Of a stretch of DNA of 64,000 bases, positions 55,894-64,000 are shown piece after piece (within the stretch, counting starts at the first letter, position 1; each line of letters opens with the position of its first letter). The notes under the pieces were generated by a model. That model had not been told where the DNA came from, ran no database searches, and saw nothing but the letters and a program-made list of their open reading frames with translations. Position numbers and translations under genes: made by a program. The stretch is taken from assembly GCA_026936105.1 (NCBI GenBank), contig JAIXKI010000002.1, positions 1 through 64,000 on the forward strand. The letters are read 5' to 3'. The stretch is from Chitinophagales bacterium. GTDB taxonomy: Bacteria; Bacteroidota; Bacteroidia; Chitinophagales; Chitinophagaceae.

Positions 55894-56754
55894 TTAAGAA
55901 ATCAGAATCTTACTTCCCTGCTCAACCCCATTGATCAGCGTGCCGATCTCATCAATGCTGATACGGATCTCATCACCCGGATGCAAAGTAAAATCATTGG
56001 GAGGAACAATTCCGGTCCCCGTCATGATCAGGCTCCCGTGAGGAAAAGAACATTCACGGTAAACAAAAGAAACCAGCTCTTCGTGTGTTCTTTTCATCTG
56101 GTCCATTCCGATCTTTCCTTCAAACACTTTTTTATCATCACGAAAAATATCAAGATGAATAGAGCCATGAATACCCTGATCATTCTCGTTGACATAAATA
56201 CAGGGGCCCAGTGCAACGCAACCGTCATAGGTTTTTGCCTGCGGCAGGTACAACGGGTTTTCTCCTTCAATACTGCGGCTGCTCATGTCATTGCCGATAG
56301 TATAACCAATGATCTTCCCTGAGGAAGTGACCAGCAGGGTCAGTTCCGGCTCCGGCACATTCCAGGTTGAGTCTTTCCGGATCCTTACCTTGCCGCCATG
56401 GCCCACCACCCGGTGCGGCGTGCATTTAAAAAAAACTTCAGGACGTTCGGCTTCATATACCCTTGCATAAAAATCACCGCCGCCGGCCTGTTTGGATTCT
56501 TCCTGCCTCCCGATCTTACTCCGTAAATAGGTGACGCCGCATGCCCACAGTTCCTGGCTGCCGATCGGTGCTGCCAATCCCGTACTGATAGCCTGTTCAC
56601 CATTATCCATCGGAACGGAGCTTTGAATGCTCTTTTGTAATTTACCAGAAAGATCATCATCATTGATAAAAGTATCCCAATCATGATCTTTTACCGGGTA
56701 ATACTTACCGTCCGATTCAACGATGATGCCGGACAATGTTTTATAAATTTTCAT
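55894..56754 (-). CDS. FAH-family hydrolase (2,4-diketo-3-deoxy acid hydrolase-like)
   Basis: From ATG 56754 the protein is 286 residues. It has the fumarylacetoacetate-hydrolase metal site: [12 protein letters not shown] and [22 protein letters not shown], then GPCIYV and [20 protein letters not shown]. Such enzymes split 2,4-diketo-3-deoxy-L-fuconate or -rhamnonate to pyruvate plus L-lactate in the oxidative deoxysugar pathway, which fits FucP and LutABC beside it. The other possible start is a TTG at 56772. It converges on the SDR operon with a 241-bp gap; no operator is seen upstream. Confidence 0.82.
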   Translation of the reverse strand: MKIYKTLSGIIVESDGKYYPVKDHDWDTFINDDDLSGKLQKSIQSSVPMDNGEQAISTGLAAPIGSQELWACGVTYLRSKIGRQEESKQAGGGDFYARVYEAERPEVFFKCTPHRVVGHGGKVRIRKDSTWNVPEPELTLLVTSSGKIIGYTIGNDMSSRSIEGENPLYLPQAKTYDGCVALGPCIYVNENDQGIHGSIHLDIFRDDKKVFEGKIGMDQMKRTHEELVSFVYRECSFPHGSLIMTGTGIVPPNDFTLHPGDEIRISIDEIGTLINGVEQGSKILIS

Positions 56755-56999
56755 TCTGCCTGATTTTTTCAATTAAATCCAAACTTAAAATTGAGCTTGT
56801 TTTCTACCGGATGAAGTTAGAAGATTATTTTCAGAATATTTCCCGGGCTTTTCTCAGATACATTTCATGAATCAATAAAACTACCGCTCTTCCTGGACAT
56901 AGTACACCCGAAAAATTTCAAATAGACCCGTCAGACAGGAGGCTATGAACCGGATTTAAAAACTATTTATGCCTTTCCTGGTATGCAAACAGATGTTTT

Positions 57000-58349
57000 T
57001 TAATTTCCAAACAGAAGCAGGAAGGCCGTGCCCTCTCCTTCCACACTTTGCACATGGATATTTCCTTTGTGCAGCAGCATGATCTGCTTGCATAAACTCA
57101 AGCCGATACCGCTACCGTTTTTCCGGGTGCTGAAAAAGGGTATGAATATTTTATCCATCAGGTCAGCAGGTATTCCATAACCGTTGTCGGCTACTTTGAT
57201 GATCGTTTTATGATTGCCGGAAGTATAAGCAGATAAAGTAATTCTTGGTTCCGGTTTTTCTTTTACAGCTTCGATTGCATTCAGCACCAGGTTGATTAAT
57301 ACCTGCTCCAGCAGGTCGGTATCCACTTCCAGCGAAATATCCGTGTCTTTTAAAATTGTCTCCAGCTCAATATGCTTCTGCTCCAGGGTAGGCTGCATCA
57401 GTTGCGTCAGGTTTTCAAAAATATCCCTGACATACACTCTCTTCAGGTTCAGCCTGGTGATCTTATTCAGGTTACGGTATGTCTCGGCAAATTTCAATAA
57501 GCCATCACTTCTTCTTTTAATAGTTTCAATTCCCAGTTCAAGGTCATCTACAGAACCGGATTCATTACTCAGCATCGCAGCAGATTGCTGCAGGCGATGT
57601 TTCAATGTTTCTGCCAACGACGAAATCGGAGCTACCGAATTCATGATCTCATGGGTCAGCACACTCAGCAATTTTTGCCATGCTTTTGATTCGGTTTCAT
57701 CCAGCGCTTCACTTACATTCTGAAAGGCGATCAGCTTGAACTTATTACCTTCCGTTTGAAAAGCCGTAGCAGACAATAATATCCGGAATGAATTTCTTTC
57801 CTGGTGGGCCGTAGCCACCTTACTTTCCCCGGGCCTTAACGTAATGACTTCATCATACAATTCCGGATCTCTCTTACTCAAAGAGTAAATGGTTTTAAGA
57901 TAGGGCAGCTGCAGCATCCTTTTCAATGATTCATTCATCCAGATCACTTCACCGGTTGACTCCATATAAGAAAGAATGCCGGTATCTACTAATTCAAGGA
58001 TCTTTTGTACATATTGGTATTGCGTTTCTTTTTCTTTACTCATCACTTTGAGTGTAGAATTGATCTCATTAAAACCTTTTCGCAGCGGTTGTACTTCAGC
58101 AGGTGCATGCTTCACATCAAAATGACGGGAGAAATCCCTGTAATGAATTGAATCTACAAACTGATCCAGTTCTTCTTTTATTTTACGCTGAAAACGAAAC
58201 ATCTCAACAACCAGGTAAACAACCACCGGAAGAATGATCAGCAGATAAATGTATTGGCCTTTTACCAACAGCAATGCAGCAGCAAAAAGTGTTGCAAACA
58301 TGAGCAACACCCTGATCAGTATCCTCCATTCAAAATTTCTAAATGTCAT
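57000..58349 (-). CDS. NtrY-like membrane sensor histidine kinase
   Basis: The 449-residue protein has two membrane segments (about 10-50), a HAMP-like region, a PAS-like domain (about 110-220: LELVDTGILSYMESTGEVIWMNE), the HisKA H-box LTHEIMNSVAPISSLAETL, and ATPase boxes LEQVLINLVLNAIEAV, DNGYGIPADL, FFSTRKNGSGIGLSL. It overlaps the response-regulator gene by 11 bp. The pair would be a signalling unit divergent from the efflux operon. Confidence 0.9.
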   Translation of the reverse strand: MTFRNFEWRILIRVLLMFATLFAAALLLVKGQYIYLLIILPVVVYLVVEMFRFQRKIKEELDQFVDSIHYRDFSRHFDVKHAPAEVQPLRKGFNEINSTLKVMSKEKETQYQYVQKILELVDTGILSYMESTGEVIWMNESLKRMLQLPYLKTIYSLSKRDPELYDEVITLRPGESKVATAHQERNSFRILLSATAFQTEGNKFKLIAFQNVSEALDETESKAWQKLLSVLTHEIMNSVAPISSLAETLKHRLQQSAAMLSNESGSVDDLELGIETIKRRSDGLLKFAETYRNLNKITRLNLKRVYVRDIFENLTQLMQPTLEQKHIELETILKDTDISLEVDTDLLEQVLINLVLNAIEAVKEKPEPRITLSAYTSGNHKTIIKVADNGYGIPADLMDKIFIPFFSTRKNGSGIGLSLCKQIMLLHKGNIHVQSVEGEGTAFLLLFGN

Positions 58350-59697
58350 ATTTGCTTAATCTCCTGTACAAAGCAGTTCGTGTCAGTCCCAGCTCTTTGG
58401 CTGCCCTGGTGATATTACCATTGTGTTTTTCGATCACTTTGAGTATGGTGCTCTTTTCAATAGCGCTCAGTTTGAATCCGGCAGATTCTGTATCCAATGA
58501 GGATTGAGATTCAATAGGAGAAAAGATCAGGTCACTGTCTTTTAATATATCATTATCAGACATGATCACCGCCCGTTCTACAGTGTATTGCAACTCCCGC
58601 ACATTGCCGGGAAAATGATAGCTCATCAGTTTCTCCAATGCTTTCGGTCCAAACTCTTTTAAGGGCTTCATGTATTTGCCACTATATATCCTGCTGAAAT
58701 GTTTTGCCAGTAAAATTATATCGTTCCCCCTTTTTCTCAACGGGGGCATGACAATCTCCACCGTGTTGATCCGGTAGATCAGGTCTTTTCTAAATCGGCT
58801 TTCATTGGCCAATTCCTGTAACGGAAGGTTGGTGGCGCAGATCAGCCGGATATCAATAGGAACGGGTTCATTACTCCCTAATCTAATCACCTGCCGGTTT
58901 TGCAATACACTCAGCAGCTTTGCCTGCAGGTGCAGGGGAATATTCCCGATCTCATCTAAAAACAATGTTCCGCCATTGGCCGATTCAAACCGTCCGACAC
59001 GGTCTTCTCTTGCATCGGTGAACGCTCCTTTCTTATGCCCGAACAGTTCACTCTCAAACAAAGTTTCAGTCAATGCACCCACATCCACTTTCACAAACGG
59101 TTTATGGGCACGCAATGACTGCTGATGAATGGCTTTTGCGATCAGGTCTTTACCCGTTCCGTTTTCTCCAAGAATTAAAATGTTCGCATCCGTAGGTGCG
59201 ATCTTTTCAATTTTCAAAAATATTTCCTGCATCGCTTCCGATTCACCGATCAGTTCTTTTCCAATGACAGAACCTGCCTGAAGAGAAGGCCGGACAGCCG
59301 TCTTATCACTTTTTCTCCTCAATGTTTCCCTGATGATGGCAAGCAATTTTTCATTGTGCCAGGGCTTTACTACAAAATCAGCAGCGCCTTCTTTCAGGGA
59401 TCGTACGGCAAGATCAATATCACCATAGGCTGTGATCATGACCACCGAAGCATCTGACTTCATTTTTTTGATCTCGTTCAGCCAGAAAATACCTTCATTG
59501 CCCGTATTGACCGGGCTGGTAAAATTCATATCCAGCAATACCAGGTCAAACTTGTCTTTTGATAAATGCCAGCGAAGATTCTCGGGGTTTTTCTCCGTCA
59601 TCACTTCTTTTGCTTCGGTCTTCAATAAAAGACGTACAGCAGTGAGTACATCCGGATCATCATCCACCACCAATATGGAAGCATTTTTCAGCAGCAT
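58339..59697 (-). CDS. NtrC-family sigma-54-dependent response regulator
   Basis: The 452-residue protein has a receiver domain (VVDDDPDVL, phospho-acceptor in LVLLDMNFTS), a AAA+ domain (GENGTGKDLIAKAIH; GHKKGAFTDARED; DEIG), and a Fis-type C-terminal HTH (GNITRAAKELGLTRTALYRRLSKY). The sigma-54-contact loop is GAFTDA rather than GAFTGA; this variation occurs in Bacteroidota. It is divergent from the ABC efflux operon and is the likely activator of it. Confidence 0.92.
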   Translation of the reverse strand: MLLKNASILVVDDDPDVLTAVRLLLKTEAKEVMTEKNPENLRWHLSKDKFDLVLLDMNFTSPVNTGNEGIFWLNEIKKMKSDASVVMITAYGDIDLAVRSLKEGAADFVVKPWHNEKLLAIIRETLRRKSDKTAVRPSLQAGSVIGKELIGESEAMQEIFLKIEKIAPTDANILILGENGTGKDLIAKAIHQQSLRAHKPFVKVDVGALTETLFESELFGHKKGAFTDAREDRVGRFESANGGTLFLDEIGNIPLHLQAKLLSVLQNRQVIRLGSNEPVPIDIRLICATNLPLQELANESRFRKDLIYRINTVEIVMPPLRKRGNDIILLAKHFSRIYSGKYMKPLKEFGPKALEKLMSYHFPGNVRELQYTVERAVIMSDNDILKDSDLIFSPIESQSSLDTESAGFKLSAIEKSTILKVIEKHNGNITRAAKELGLTRTALYRRLSKYDI

Positions 59698-59804
59698 ATT
59701 CTTTTATCATTTGATTTTCTTCCTGTATGGCTGCAATTATACCATAATTACAAAGTTGTGGCAACTAATTTTTTATAAAAACAACAATTAGAAAAGTGTA
59801 TCAA

Positions 59805-59827
59805 AACCGAACACTATTCGTTCGGTT
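59805..59827. promoter_or_regulatory. Inverted repeat, possible regulator-binding site
   Basis: Arms AACCGAAC (59805-59812) and GTTCGGTT (59820-59827) are perfect complements separated by 7 bp. Its place between the NtrC-type regulator gene and the efflux operon it probably controls suggests an upstream activating site. Confidence 0.4.
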
Positions 59828-59932
59828 ACGGTCATTGCAATAAAGTTATTTTATGCAAAGGGCTGTTAATCAGTGAGCAGGACTTTGGCATATTCTTCTA
59901 ATGAAAGTACCGATATCTTGTGTAAATAAAAA

Positions 59933-59968
59933 AAACGACCCGTAACCTTAGCCATGTTCGGGTCGTTT
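59933..59968 (-). terminator. Hairpin before the efflux operon, minus-strand T-run
   Basis: A perfect 10-bp stem AAACGACCCG (59933-59942) and CGGGTCGTTT (59959-59968) has a 16-nt loop. On the minus strand it is followed by a T-rich run (TTTTT plus TATTT), a standard intrinsic terminator for minus-strand RNA. No minus-strand gene ends here; on the plus strand it lies in the leader of the efflux operon, 32 bp before the start codon. Confidence 0.5.
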
Positions 59969-60000
59969 AATTAAAGGGCAAAAAATTAAACATCAACACT

Positions 60001-61254
60001 GTGGACAGAGTAATTGCAAAAAAGAAATGGAACAGAAAAAGAATATTGACCATTGCCGGTATTGCTGCAATAGTTCTGCTGGCTGCCGCCAGTTATTATT
60101 TTACTTCCGGTAAAAGCAAGCTGAACGTGGACCTGGATCGCATCACCATTAGTGAAGTAAAGAAAGGCCCGTTCCAGGAATTCATTCCCGTGAATGGCGT
60201 GGTGATGCCGCTGACCACTATTTATCTCGATGCCCTGGAAGGCGGCCGTGTGGAAGAAAAATATGTGGAAGACGGCGCTATCATGAAAAAAGGAGACCCG
60301 ATTTTACGGCTAAGCAATACTGATCTTGAGTTGAACTTGTTATCGCAACAGTCAAATGTATATAATACACTCACGCAAATGCAGATTGCCCGCAATGCCG
60401 CTCAGCAAAATACTGTGTCGAAGCTAAACCAGATGACTGATGTGGAAAGCGCTTTGAAAGAAGCAGAAAGGATCTACAACCTGGATAAAAGTTTATACCA
60501 GCAAAAAGCAATAGGCCTGCAGGAATTCAAAAAAGCGGAAAACGATTATAATTATTACCTGCAAAAGAAAGAACTGACTCAGCAACTGCTGAAACAGGAT
60601 TCCCTTACCAATAATCAACAACTGGAGCAGGCAAAACAATCCTACCAGGGATCGCAGGATGCATTAACTCTTTTCAGAAAAAAAGTAGGTGACCTGATTG
60701 TAAGAGCGCCGATTGACGGACAGCTCACGTCACTGGATGCAGAGATCGGCCAATCGAAAAACAAAGGAGAACGATTGGGCCAAATAGATGTGCTGGATGG
60801 TTTCAAAGTAAGAGTGGATATTGATGAGCATTATATCTCCCGCATTTATACCGGGCTGATGGGTGAGTTCACTTTTGCTGATAAAGATTATAAGCTGAAG
60901 ATCATAAAAGTTTATACGCAGGTAACCAACGGCCGTTTCCAGGTGGATATGGCTTTTGTGGGTGATGTGCCGAAAGGGATCCGCCGCGGACAAACCTTAC
61001 AGATCCGGCTGGCATTAAGCGATGAAACCGAAGCATTGCTTTTGGCTAAAGGCGGTTTCTATCAGCAAACCGGTGGCAATTGGGTTTTCAAAGTAAGTGA
61101 TAATGGAAATACCGCTTATAAAGTGGATATACAACTGGGCAGGCAAAACCCGGATTATTATGAAGTACTGAGTGGTTTAAAACCCGGCGACAAAGTGGTC
61201 ACTTCAAGTTATGAGAATTATGGAAACATGCAGGAACTGGTATTAAAAAAATAA
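60001..61254 (+). CDS. RND/ABC efflux periplasmic adaptor (HlyD/MacA type)
   Basis: The 417-residue protein has one N-terminal membrane segment (about 14-32), an FQEFIPVNGVVMPLTTIYLDALEGGRVEEKYVEDGAI lipoyl half, a long helical hairpin (about 115-230) and the second lipoyl half VRAPIDGQLTSL, then beta-barrel and membrane-proximal domains. It would bridge inner-membrane ABC permease and outer membrane. It begins with GTG 60001. It is first in the plus-strand operon, followed by a small secreted protein, the ATPase and permease. Confidence 0.9.
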   Translation: MDRVIAKKKWNRKRILTIAGIAAIVLLAAASYYFTSGKSKLNVDLDRITISEVKKGPFQEFIPVNGVVMPLTTIYLDALEGGRVEEKYVEDGAIMKKGDPILRLSNTDLELNLLSQQSNVYNTLTQMQIARNAAQQNTVSKLNQMTDVESALKEAERIYNLDKSLYQQKAIGLQEFKKAENDYNYYLQKKELTQQLLKQDSLTNNQQLEQAKQSYQGSQDALTLFRKKVGDLIVRAPIDGQLTSLDAEIGQSKNKGERLGQIDVLDGFKVRVDIDEHYISRIYTGLMGEFTFADKDYKLKIIKVYTQVTNGRFQVDMAFVGDVPKGIRRGQTLQIRLALSDETEALLLAKGGFYQQTGGNWVFKVSDNGNTAYKVDIQLGRQNPDYYEVLSGLKPGDKVVTSSYENYGNMQELVLKK

Positions 61255-61257
61255 AAA

Positions 61258-61502
61258 TATTCAATCTTTAAACCTGTGAGGCCTAAAAATATAGCCATGA
61301 AACAAAAAATATTTTACCTGCTCATTGTGATCTGCTCCCTGAGTGTAATCACTTCAGCAAAACAATACGCCGTCAAATGTGGGAATAAGACCGGTTGCAT
61401 CATAAAAAAATCCGCCGTTCAATTGCCGGAAATAAAAGAAAATAATAATGGGATGGCCTTTGAGTTTTCGCCATTTCATCATTTGGTATTCAATCTTTAA
61501 AC
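61258..61502. repeat. 16-bp direct repeat flanking the small secreted ORF
   Basis: TATTCAATCTTTAAAC occurs exactly at 61258-61273 and at 61487-61502. The copies bound the small ORF, suggesting a local duplication or a small insertion between adaptor and ATPase genes. Confidence 0.6.
61297..61500 (+). CDS. Small secreted protein in the efflux operon
   Basis: From ATG 61297 the protein is 67 residues: a signal peptide MKQKIFYLLIVICSLSVITSA, then a short mature part with two Cys (VKCGNKTGC) and a hydrophobic C-terminus. A GTG at 61276 would add seven residues, but the ATG is preferred. The segment is flanked by a 16-bp direct repeat (61258-61273 and 61487-61502), and the second copy encodes the final residues and stop. 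I do not recognise the protein. Confidence 0.55.
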   Translation: MKQKIFYLLIVICSLSVITSAKQYAVKCGNKTGCIIKKSAVQLPEIKENNNGMAFEFSPFHHLVFNL

Positions 61503-61535
61503 TTCATATCAAACATTCACCTTAAATAAAACATA

Positions 61536-62213
61536 ATGATAAAGATCAAAGACCTCGAAAAAATCTACAGAACGGAAGAAGTGGAAACCATCGCTTTAAA
61601 CAAACTTTCAATGGAAGTGAAAGACGGCGAATTTGTTGCGGTAATGGGCCCCTCCGGTTGCGGAAAATCTACTTTGCTTAATATTCTCGGCCTGTTGGAT
61701 GATCCTGATGCCGGCAGTTTCATCTTCAATGGTATAGAAGTGGCAAAGTTCAATGAAAGAAAAAGAGCCGATCTCCGGAAACACAATATCGGTTTTGTAT
61801 TCCAGAGTTTCAATCTGATTGATGAACTCACCGTTTTTGAAAATGTAGAGTTACCTCTTATTTATACCGGCGTCAAATCATCAGAAAGGAAGAAGCGGGT
61901 GGATGAAGTTTTGGATAAAGTGCAGATCATGCATCGCCGCAATCATTATCCTCAACAATTATCCGGCGGTCAGCAACAACGTGTGGCTGTTGCCAGAGCA
62001 GTAGTGAACAAGCCTAAGCTGATCCTTGCAGATGAGCCCACCGGAAATCTGGATTCGCATAACGGTAATGAGGTAATGGAAATGCTCACCGATCTGAACG
62101 AACAGGGAACCACAATAGTAATGGTGACCCACTCCGAGCATGATGCCCGGTATAGCCATCGTATCATACGGATGCTGGACGGACAAACGGTATTAGAAAA
62201 CATTATGGTATAA
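61536..62213 (+). CDS. ABC transporter ATPase (MacB/LolD type)
   Basis: The 225-residue ATPase has Walker A GPSGCGKSTLLN (about 38), the Q-loop FVFQSFNLIDEL, signature LSGGQQQRVAVARA, Walker B LILADEPTGNLDS and switch VTHSEHDARYS. It belongs to the MacB/LolD/FtsE-type family that works with FtsX-like permeases. It is followed by a permease gene 53 bp later. With the adaptor it forms a tripartite efflux or lipoprotein-type export system. Confidence 0.93.
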   Translation: MIKIKDLEKIYRTEEVETIALNKLSMEVKDGEFVAVMGPSGCGKSTLLNILGLLDDPDAGSFIFNGIEVAKFNERKRADLRKHNIGFVFQSFNLIDELTVFENVELPLIYTGVKSSERKKRVDEVLDKVQIMHRRNHYPQQLSGGQQQRVAVARAVVNKPKLILADEPTGNLDSHNGNEVMEMLTDLNEQGTTIVMVTHSEHDARYSHRIIRMLDGQTVLENIMV

Positions 62214-62266
62214 TAAAACAAATCTCCAAGGTTGTAAGCCGGGGATTTCATTGAAAAAGTATAGCC

Positions 62267-64000
62267 ATGTTTAAAAATTATATTAAAACCACGTTCCGCA
62301 ATCTCTGGAAAAACAAAACATATAGTTTCCTGAATATTTTCGGCCTGGCCATTGGTATTGCCTGCACTGCCCTGATCTTTTTATGGGTGGAAGATGAACT
62401 GACCTACAACCACTACTTTACCAACCGTGACAATTTGTATATAGTAAAAGATCAGCAAACTTATGACGGTACTACCTTTACATTTGATGCCACACCAGGG
62501 CCGATGGCCGGCGCAATAAAAGCTGAAATCCCCGGGATAAAAAATACGGCACGAAGCTCCTGGTCCGATCAATTACTTTTTTCTGTGGGAGATAAAAGCA
62601 TCTACGACTACGGCTGCTATGTGGATTCACCTTTTTTCATCATGTTTCAACTGAAGTTTATTAAGGGTAATGCCAAAACTGCATTTGATCAATTATACTC
62701 GCTGGTGGTAACAGAAACCATGGCCAATAAATTTTTTGGCACAACTGACGTGCTGGGCAAATCTCTTAAAGTAAGCAACAAACAGGATTATATCATTACC
62801 GGCGTAGTGAAAGATCTTCCTGAAAACGTTTCTTTACGTTTCAACTGGCTGGCTCCATTCCAGATTTTAGAAAATCAGAATGAATGGATGAAAGACTGGG
62901 GATCTAACGGCATCATCACTTATGTGGAAGCCGAACCCAATGCCAATATTGCAAACATCAATAAACAACTATACGGTTATATTCAAACAAAAAGCCCGGA
63001 AACGACAGCAAAGATGTCCATCTATCCGATGAACCGATGGAGGCTCTGGAACAGTTTTGATACCAATGGCCATGAAAAGGAAGGAAGACTAAAATACGTA
63101 AACCTGTTTAGCCTGATCGCCTGGATCATTTTGATCATTGCCTGTATCAACTTTATGAACCTTTCTACTGCCCGAAGCGAGCAACGGGCAAGAGAAGTGG
63201 GTGTCCGGAAAGTGCTGGGTGCGGTGAAAGGAAAACTGATCCTGCAATTTATCGGGGAAGCAATTTTTATGACATTGCTGGCAGCCTTATTTTCTTTATT
63301 CATCATCCTGCTTGCATTACCGTCATTCAACACGCTTGTGGAAAAACAATTAGCATTAAATATCTTCTATCCTTCCCATATAGGCGGCTTGTTGCTGATA
63401 ACATTGTTATGCGGTTTAATTGCAGGCAGCTATCCCGCTTTTTATTTGTCCTCCTTCAATCCCGCCTCTGTCTTAAAAAGTTTGAAATTAAAATCCGACA
63501 GCACCGGGCTGATCCGGAAAGGATTGGTGGTCTCTCAGTTCGCCGTTTCTATTATTCTTATCATCAGTACCATTATTATTTATCAGCAAATACAGTACGC
63601 CAAAGACAGGGATCTTGGCTACAATAAACAAAAGCTGGTTTACACCGGCCTGAATAGTAACATGAAACGGAACTTCAGTGTTATCCAAAATGATTTAATG
63701 CAAACAGGTGTGGTGGAAAATACCGGGTTGAGTAATAGTACTGTATTACAACTTGGCAGTAATACGGGCGACTTTGAATGGCCGGGTAAAGATCCCGCTA
63801 AGCAGGTATTGATCACCCTGGAAGGTGTGAGCCCGGGATACATTCCTACTATGGGCATGCAGCTCAGCAGCGGAAGAAATTTTTACAGCGACATCAGATC
63901 CGACAGCAATAATATCATCATTAATGAATCCCTGGCAAAAATTATCGGGAAAAAAGATGCGGTAGGCAGCATTATTACCCGCAATAACGGAAGTGAAAAA
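62267..64000 (+). CDS. FtsX/MacB-like ABC permease, runs off the window
   Basis: From ATG 62267 the frame is open to the right edge, 578 codons. The start is MFKNYIKTTFRNLWKNKTYSF, the usual beginning of Bacteroidota FtsX-like permeases. A membrane segment (about 18-43) and a periplasmic MacB-core domain (about 50-260) follow. Next come FtsX transmembrane segments around SLIAWIILIIACINFMNLSTARS, and the second half begins KGLVVSQFAVSIILIIS. The C-terminus is missing at the window boundary. It partners with the ATPase upstream. Confidence 0.9.
   Translation, partial: MFKNYIKTTFRNLWKNKTYSFLNIFGLAIGIACTALIFLWVEDELTYNHYFTNRDNLYIVKDQQTYDGTTFTFDATPGPMAGAIKAEIPGIKNTARSSWSDQLLFSVGDKSIYDYGCYVDSPFFIMFQLKFIKGNAKTAFDQLYSLVVTETMANKFFGTTDVLGKSLKVSNKQDYIITGVVKDLPENVSLRFNWLAPFQILENQNEWMKDWGSNGIITYVEAEPNANIANINKQLYGYIQTKSPETTAKMSIYPMNRWRLWNSFDTNGHEKEGRLKYVNLFSLIAWIILIIACINFMNLSTARSEQRAREVGVRKVLGAVKGKLILQFIGEAIFMTLLAALFSLFIILLALPSFNTLVEKQLALNIFYPSHIGGLLLITLLCGLIAGSYPAFYLSSFNPASVLKSLKLKSDSTGLIRKGLVVSQFAVSIILIISTIIIYQQIQYAKDRDLGYNKQKLVYTGLNSNMKRNFSVIQNDLMQTGVVENTGLSNSTVLQLGSNTGDFEWPGKDPAKQVLITLEGVSPGYIPTMGMQLSSGRNFYSDIRSDSNNIIINESLAKIIGKKDAVGSIITRNNGSEK

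Larger units (their letters stand above)
59698..60000. other. Divergent region between regulator and efflux operons
   Basis: This 303-bp region contains a perfect 8-bp inverted repeat at 59805-59827 and a hairpin at 59933-59968. No gene is seen. I looked for a sigma-54 promoter (GG-N10-GC) and found only near misses with wrong spacing or base changes. Confidence 0.5.

Noticed and set aside
59828-59910. Sigma-54-like promoter upstream of the efflux operon
   Set aside because: The GG and GC elements are spaced by 11 rather than 10 bases in the best match, and the alternative has poor -12 bases.
1-64000. tRNA, rRNA, CRISPR array, IS element or prophage
   Set aside because: I looked for cloverleaf-like sequences, regularly spaced repeats, transposase motifs and phage structural genes and recognised none.

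Overview
The window looks like a chromosomal piece of a Bacteroidota bacterium, probably a Chitinophagaceae-like soil or plant-litter organism. The evidence is a SusC/SusD pair with the long SusC N-terminus typical of that group, many Tat (SRREF-type) and lipoprotein signals, TAnnTTTG-like -7 boxes, few Shine-Dalgarno sites and fairly low G+C. I saw no rRNA, tRNA, CRISPR array or insertion sequence.

Layout. 1-3.9 kb (minus): a shortened and a full-length parallel beta-helix protein and a lipoprotein. 4-9 kb (minus): SusD and SusC. 9.7-11.3 kb (plus): a membrane-anchored amidase. 11.5-26.2 kb (minus): an operon of about 14 genes, including an Nramp-fold transporter, a TIM-barrel isomerase whose Tat signal is cut by a stop codon, SGNH hydrolase, Gfo/Idh oxidoreductase, SSS symporter, ThuA-like and Kelch proteins, two amidohydrolases, two ceramidase-like hydrolases and a Tat-signal DegT aminotransferase. 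26.5-38 kb (minus): FGGY kinase, 2-hydroxyacid dehydrogenase, lipoprotein Gfo/Idh, HiPIP, NagA, a propeller/HEAT dehydrogenase-like lipoprotein, M55 aminopeptidase, GH20 hexosaminidase and a truncated NagX. 38-45.1 kb (minus): TonB receptor, LacI regulator, M20D amidohydrolase, DHDPS-like lyase and epimerase-like protein. 45.4-48.8 kb (minus): NagB, Gfo/Idh and a beta-propeller protein. 49-55.7 kb (plus): FucP, three SDRs and LutABC, with a convergent FAH-family hydrolase. 57-64 kb, visibly more G+C rich and apparently unrelated: an NtrY/NtrC-like two-component pair divergent from an ABC efflux operon that runs off the right edge.

The main observation is a putative LacI-family operator, containing CGTGTACGT and usually a second, diverged half-site, found six times and only in intergenic or leader DNA. 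Each copy lies before one of the transcription units between susC and the FucP/LutABC operon; one copy serves two divergent units. In three places (four promoters) it overlaps a -7-like box. The only LacI-type gene in the window, at 40.7-41.8 kb, lies inside the set. I infer one regulon of about 50 kb joining glycan uptake (SusCD, TonB receptor), GlcNAc catabolism (GH20, NagA, NagB, remnant NagX), periplasmic oxidation and amide chemistry, and a non-phosphorylated L-fucose-type route ending in L-lactate (FucP, SDRs, FAH hydrolase, LutABC). The substrate would be a GlcNAc- and 6-deoxysugar-containing glycoconjugate. The exact glycan is not visible from sequence.

Several members look rewired or decaying: a nonsense codon in a twin-arginine motif, another twin-arginine motif changed to RL, a NagX fragment with lost aspartates, an Nramp protein without metal ligands, an amidohydrolase without HxH, and an SDR with Asn in place of the catalytic Lys.
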